In this document: piece after piece, positions 25,575 to 27,525 of the stretch
Numbering within the stretch: position 1 is the stretch's first letter
Layout of the letters: the number at the start of each line of letters is the position of its first letter
IMG/VR virus record: IMGVR_UViG_3300044922_000223
Location: 1 to 27,525 of that record
Strand: one strand, 5' to 3'
Length of the DNA stretch: 27,525 bases
Source: a virus
The notes under the pieces: model-generated
Told to the model about the DNA's origin: nothing
Seen by the model: the letters and a program-made list of their open reading frames with translations, nothing else
Databases searched by the model: none
Translations under genes and position numbers: made by a program

Positions 25575-26454
25575 TATAGCAGATTTAGCCTGCATCTATC
25601 TAAGCTACGATGAACCTAAGAAAGAAGAATTTTGGATCAAGATTCAAAACATGGTTCCGTGGGCTAAACGTGTAGATGGGGTTAAGGGCAGTGATGCTGC
25701 CCACAAAGCCGCGGCGGCTGCCAGCGACACCGAACGCTTTGTATTAATAGATGGCGATAACTTGCCCGATCCAGAATTCTTCAACCTGCAACTTACACTG
25801 GATGATACCAATCGAGATGTAGTATTCCGTTGGAAGGCTCGTAATCACATCAACGGACTTATGTACGGCAATGGTGGCATGAGTTGTTGGACCAAGGACT
25901 TTGTCAACAACATGCGCACACACGAAGCCAGTGATGGTGCAGATGATACAGCTATCGAGTTTTGCTTTGACCCACGCTATTGGGCAATGAATGATTGCTA
26001 CAGTACAACATACCCAAATCAAAGTTCATATCAAGCCTGGCGAGCTGGATTCCGTGAAGGTGTTAAGATGTGCTTGGATCGTGGCACAAAGCCAAGCCTT
26101 GGTGAATTTGAGCGACGTGTACACGCACGCAACTATGATCACTTGAGCATATGGCACAATGTGGGCATGGATGTAGAGAATGGTGACTGGGCTATGTATG
26201 GTGCTAAACTAGGCACATATATGACCATGATTACGGATTGGGACTACAGAGAAGTACAGGACTTTGATGCACTGAATCGTATCTGGGAGCAAAACAAAGT
26301 ATTAAATCTAGTAGAAGAATGTAACGAAATGTCACATACATTAAGTGTAAAATTAGGATTGCCTGCTCCGCATTTTACAGCGGCGCAGAGTAGATTTTTC
26401 AAACATCACTACAAGAGCGTATTTAAGAACAAAGGTATAATGTCGAGAGAATGA
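25558..26454 (+). CDS. Glycosyltransferase-like protein with DGD motif
   Basis: The 298-residue product starts with a GT2-like N-terminus: CIYLSYDEP (about 12-20), WAKRVDGVKGSDAAHKAAAA (about 35-54), then RFVLIDGDNLPDPEFF (60-75), in which D65-G66-D67 follows a beta strand as a DxD-type donor-binding motif does. A further block has RWKARNHINGLMYGNGGMSC, with a Gly/Asn-rich loop. The C-terminal 60 residues are helical and may hold the acceptor. It is not a close copy of the two GT-A-like genes upstream. Substrates cannot be read. No membrane segment is seen. AGGA at 25546-25549 precedes the ATG by about eight bases. It shares ATGA with the next gene. Confidence 0.7.
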   Translation: MTQIVDIADLACIYLSYDEPKKEEFWIKIQNMVPWAKRVDGVKGSDAAHKAAAAASDTERFVLIDGDNLPDPEFFNLQLTLDDTNRDVVFRWKARNHINGLMYGNGGMSCWTKDFVNNMRTHEASDGADDTAIEFCFDPRYWAMNDCYSTTYPNQSSYQAWRAGFREGVKMCLDRGTKPSLGEFERRVHARNYDHLSIWHNVGMDVENGDWAMYGAKLGTYMTMITDWDYREVQDFDALNRIWEQNKVLNLVEECNEMSHTLSVKLGLPAPHFTAAQSRFFKHHYKSVFKNKGIMSRE

Positions 26455-27323
26455 GATTACACGATACTAATTTAGTAAAGTATTTTTCATATATCCCAGA
26501 AGTTTGGCGAACTTATCCTGTTTATCCATATAATTTCATTGATCGAAATTCAAATACATTAGTGGTTACCATTGGTGACAGCTGGACATTTGGTGCTGAT
26601 ATTTGTCTAGATGATTATGCAATGTCTCAGGAAAGATTAGACAAGATGTATGGAAACATCGTTGCATCTAACTTGGGTGCCGACTTCTTAAGCCTGGGAC
26701 AGAGTGGTACTTGTAATTTATATATAATTAATAAAATAACAGAATTAGACACCCTTATTCCGCAATTGGATTATACTAATATTATAATCATATGCACATT
26801 TACCGAAGCATGTCGAACATTCGATGGACCGTTTGACAAACACAACGATTATGTCACGTGGTTTAGTAACCAAACATTTGATTCAGTTGATAAGTTTGAT
26901 TCTATTATAAAATATCATAATGGACTACAACAGGATTCAATAGTTGAATTAGCTGCAAAATATCAACACGTTAAAGTAATAGTGGGTACTAACTTTGTTG
27001 ATCCTATTGGCATGAATCCAGCTATAACAATCTTATCTAAAAGTTGGCTGCAGGTATACAGCGAACAAATAATTAATCAAGAATATCTCGGTCATTGTTA
27101 TATTATGTCGCATTGGGTATTGGACAAACTGCCCGGAATCATTACTGGATTTAAACCAGATATAGATCGAACTTTATTATTGCAGTGGATGTGTGGATTA
27201 ACTGAATCAGCAATGACACGAAAACAATTAGTATCAGACTCCTGTTATTTTAGAGGAATCAATCATCCACTTGCTGAAGGTCATCGAGTATGGGCTGATT
27301 ATCTATTAGAGCAACTGCAATGA
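26451..27323 (+). CDS. SGNH/GDSL-type hydrolase-like protein
   Basis: The 290-residue product has TIGDSWTFGADI with the block I G42-D43-S44 (S44 the candidate nucleophile), SLGQSGTCN with block II G83 and N89, and a closing block NHPLAEGHRVWADYL in which H272 is the candidate catalytic His. The usual Asp three residues before that His is Gly269, so the D-x-x-H pair is not intact; D263 is the nearest Asp. SGNH enzymes are esterases or acetylhydrolases and often trim or modify O-acetyl groups on surface glycans. With the glycosyltransferases upstream, a glycan acyl-editing role is a reasonable inference. It overlaps both neighbours by four bases (ATGA), typical of coupled translation. No signal peptide is visible. 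Confidence 0.7.
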   Translation: MRLHDTNLVKYFSYIPEVWRTYPVYPYNFIDRNSNTLVVTIGDSWTFGADICLDDYAMSQERLDKMYGNIVASNLGADFLSLGQSGTCNLYIINKITELDTLIPQLDYTNIIIICTFTEACRTFDGPFDKHNDYVTWFSNQTFDSVDKFDSIIKYHNGLQQDSIVELAAKYQHVKVIVGTNFVDPIGMNPAITILSKSWLQVYSEQIINQEYLGHCYIMSHWVLDKLPGIITGFKPDIDRTLLLQWMCGLTESAMTRKQLVSDSCYFRGINHPLAEGHRVWADYLLEQLQ

Positions 27324-27525
27324 ATACGTATACACTACAATTAGAAAATGATCAGTTGCACAATATTACTCCATTTATTAAATTCTGCCGTGATCACGAA
27401 CATACAGATATTAAGTTAATTGTAAATCAAGAATCACATTGCTTGCAATTTTGTGGAGTGTATGCAATACTCGATTTATTTACATTTACCTCAGTTACTA
27501 TTGTCACTGCTAATGCTGTTGAATG
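27320..27525 (+). CDS. Unknown protein, 3' end beyond the window
   Basis: The frame opens with an ATG sharing ATGA with the stop of the hydrolase gene and stays open to the last base (68 complete codons). The visible part reads MNTYTLQLENDQLHNITPFI, then KFCRDHEHTDIKLIVNQESH, and has two Cys in CLQFCG. Nothing in this fragment identifies a family. Its coupled start implies it belongs to the same operon. Confidence 0.6.
   Translation, partial: MNTYTLQLENDQLHNITPFIKFCRDHEHTDIKLIVNQESHCLQFCGVYAILDLFTFTSVTIVTANAVE

Noticed and set aside
1-27525. tRNA genes, CRISPR arrays, insertion sequences, integrase or attachment sites
   Set aside because: I saw no cloverleaf, spaced direct repeats, transposase motif or terminal inverted repeats; nearly every base is accounted for by co-directional genes.

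Overview
This window looks like part of the late structural region of a T4-like (straboviral/marine-type) contractile-tailed phage. It is AT-rich, and every gene I support is on the + strand. Recognisable landmarks are baseplate proteins in T4-like order (gp5-type hub/tail lysozyme, gp25, gp6), then one very large structural ORF, then several fibre-type proteins. The fibre-type proteins resemble those of environmental T4-like phages rather than coliphage T4. The host cannot be read from the sequence; nothing such as photosystem or other auxiliary metabolic genes points to cyanobacteria.

Layout. 1-1470 is the 3' part of a gp5-like hub protein, with a beta-helix and a C-terminal lysozyme-like domain. 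1490-1867 is gp25 and 1919-5296 is an enlarged gp6. 5327-18841 is a single 4504-residue ORF filling about half the window, in the place where T4 has gp7 and the following wedge genes. It is modular: a conserved-looking N-terminal part, Ig-like modules, two CBM5/12-like W..Y..GD modules, seven FG-GAP-like segments that could form an integrin-type beta-propeller, a GSGY duplication and a Thr/Asn-rich C-terminus. 18891-19565 is an unassigned, probably structural protein. 19579-20946 and 20979-22244 are tandem paralogous fibre-type proteins. 22312-23253 is another virion-type protein.

At 23254 the organisation changes. A near-perfect sigma70-type promoter begins right after the stop of the last structural gene, and its -10 box abuts a 10-bp perfect hairpin with a T-run. 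Beyond it lies a tightly overlapping gene string (23330 to the window end): a small unknown protein, two paralogous GT-A-like glycosyltransferases, another unknown small protein, a third glycosyltransferase-like protein with a DGD motif, an SGNH/GDSL-type hydrolase, and the start of one more ORF. This looks like a glycan-modifying cassette with its own transcription.

Regulation. The heptamer ATAAATA (T4 late promoter consensus TATAAATA; NATAAATA in marine T4-like phages) was found by eye only in gaps between structural genes: 1477, 1891, 18878, 20951, 22247 and 22274. I did not find it upstream of the glycan cassette. The picture is a block of late-transcribed baseplate/fibre genes followed by a separately transcribed surface-glycan block.

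No tRNA, CRISPR array, insertion sequence or integrase was seen. There is no gene-free stretch over 300 bases; the longest gap is about 76 bases (23254-23329).
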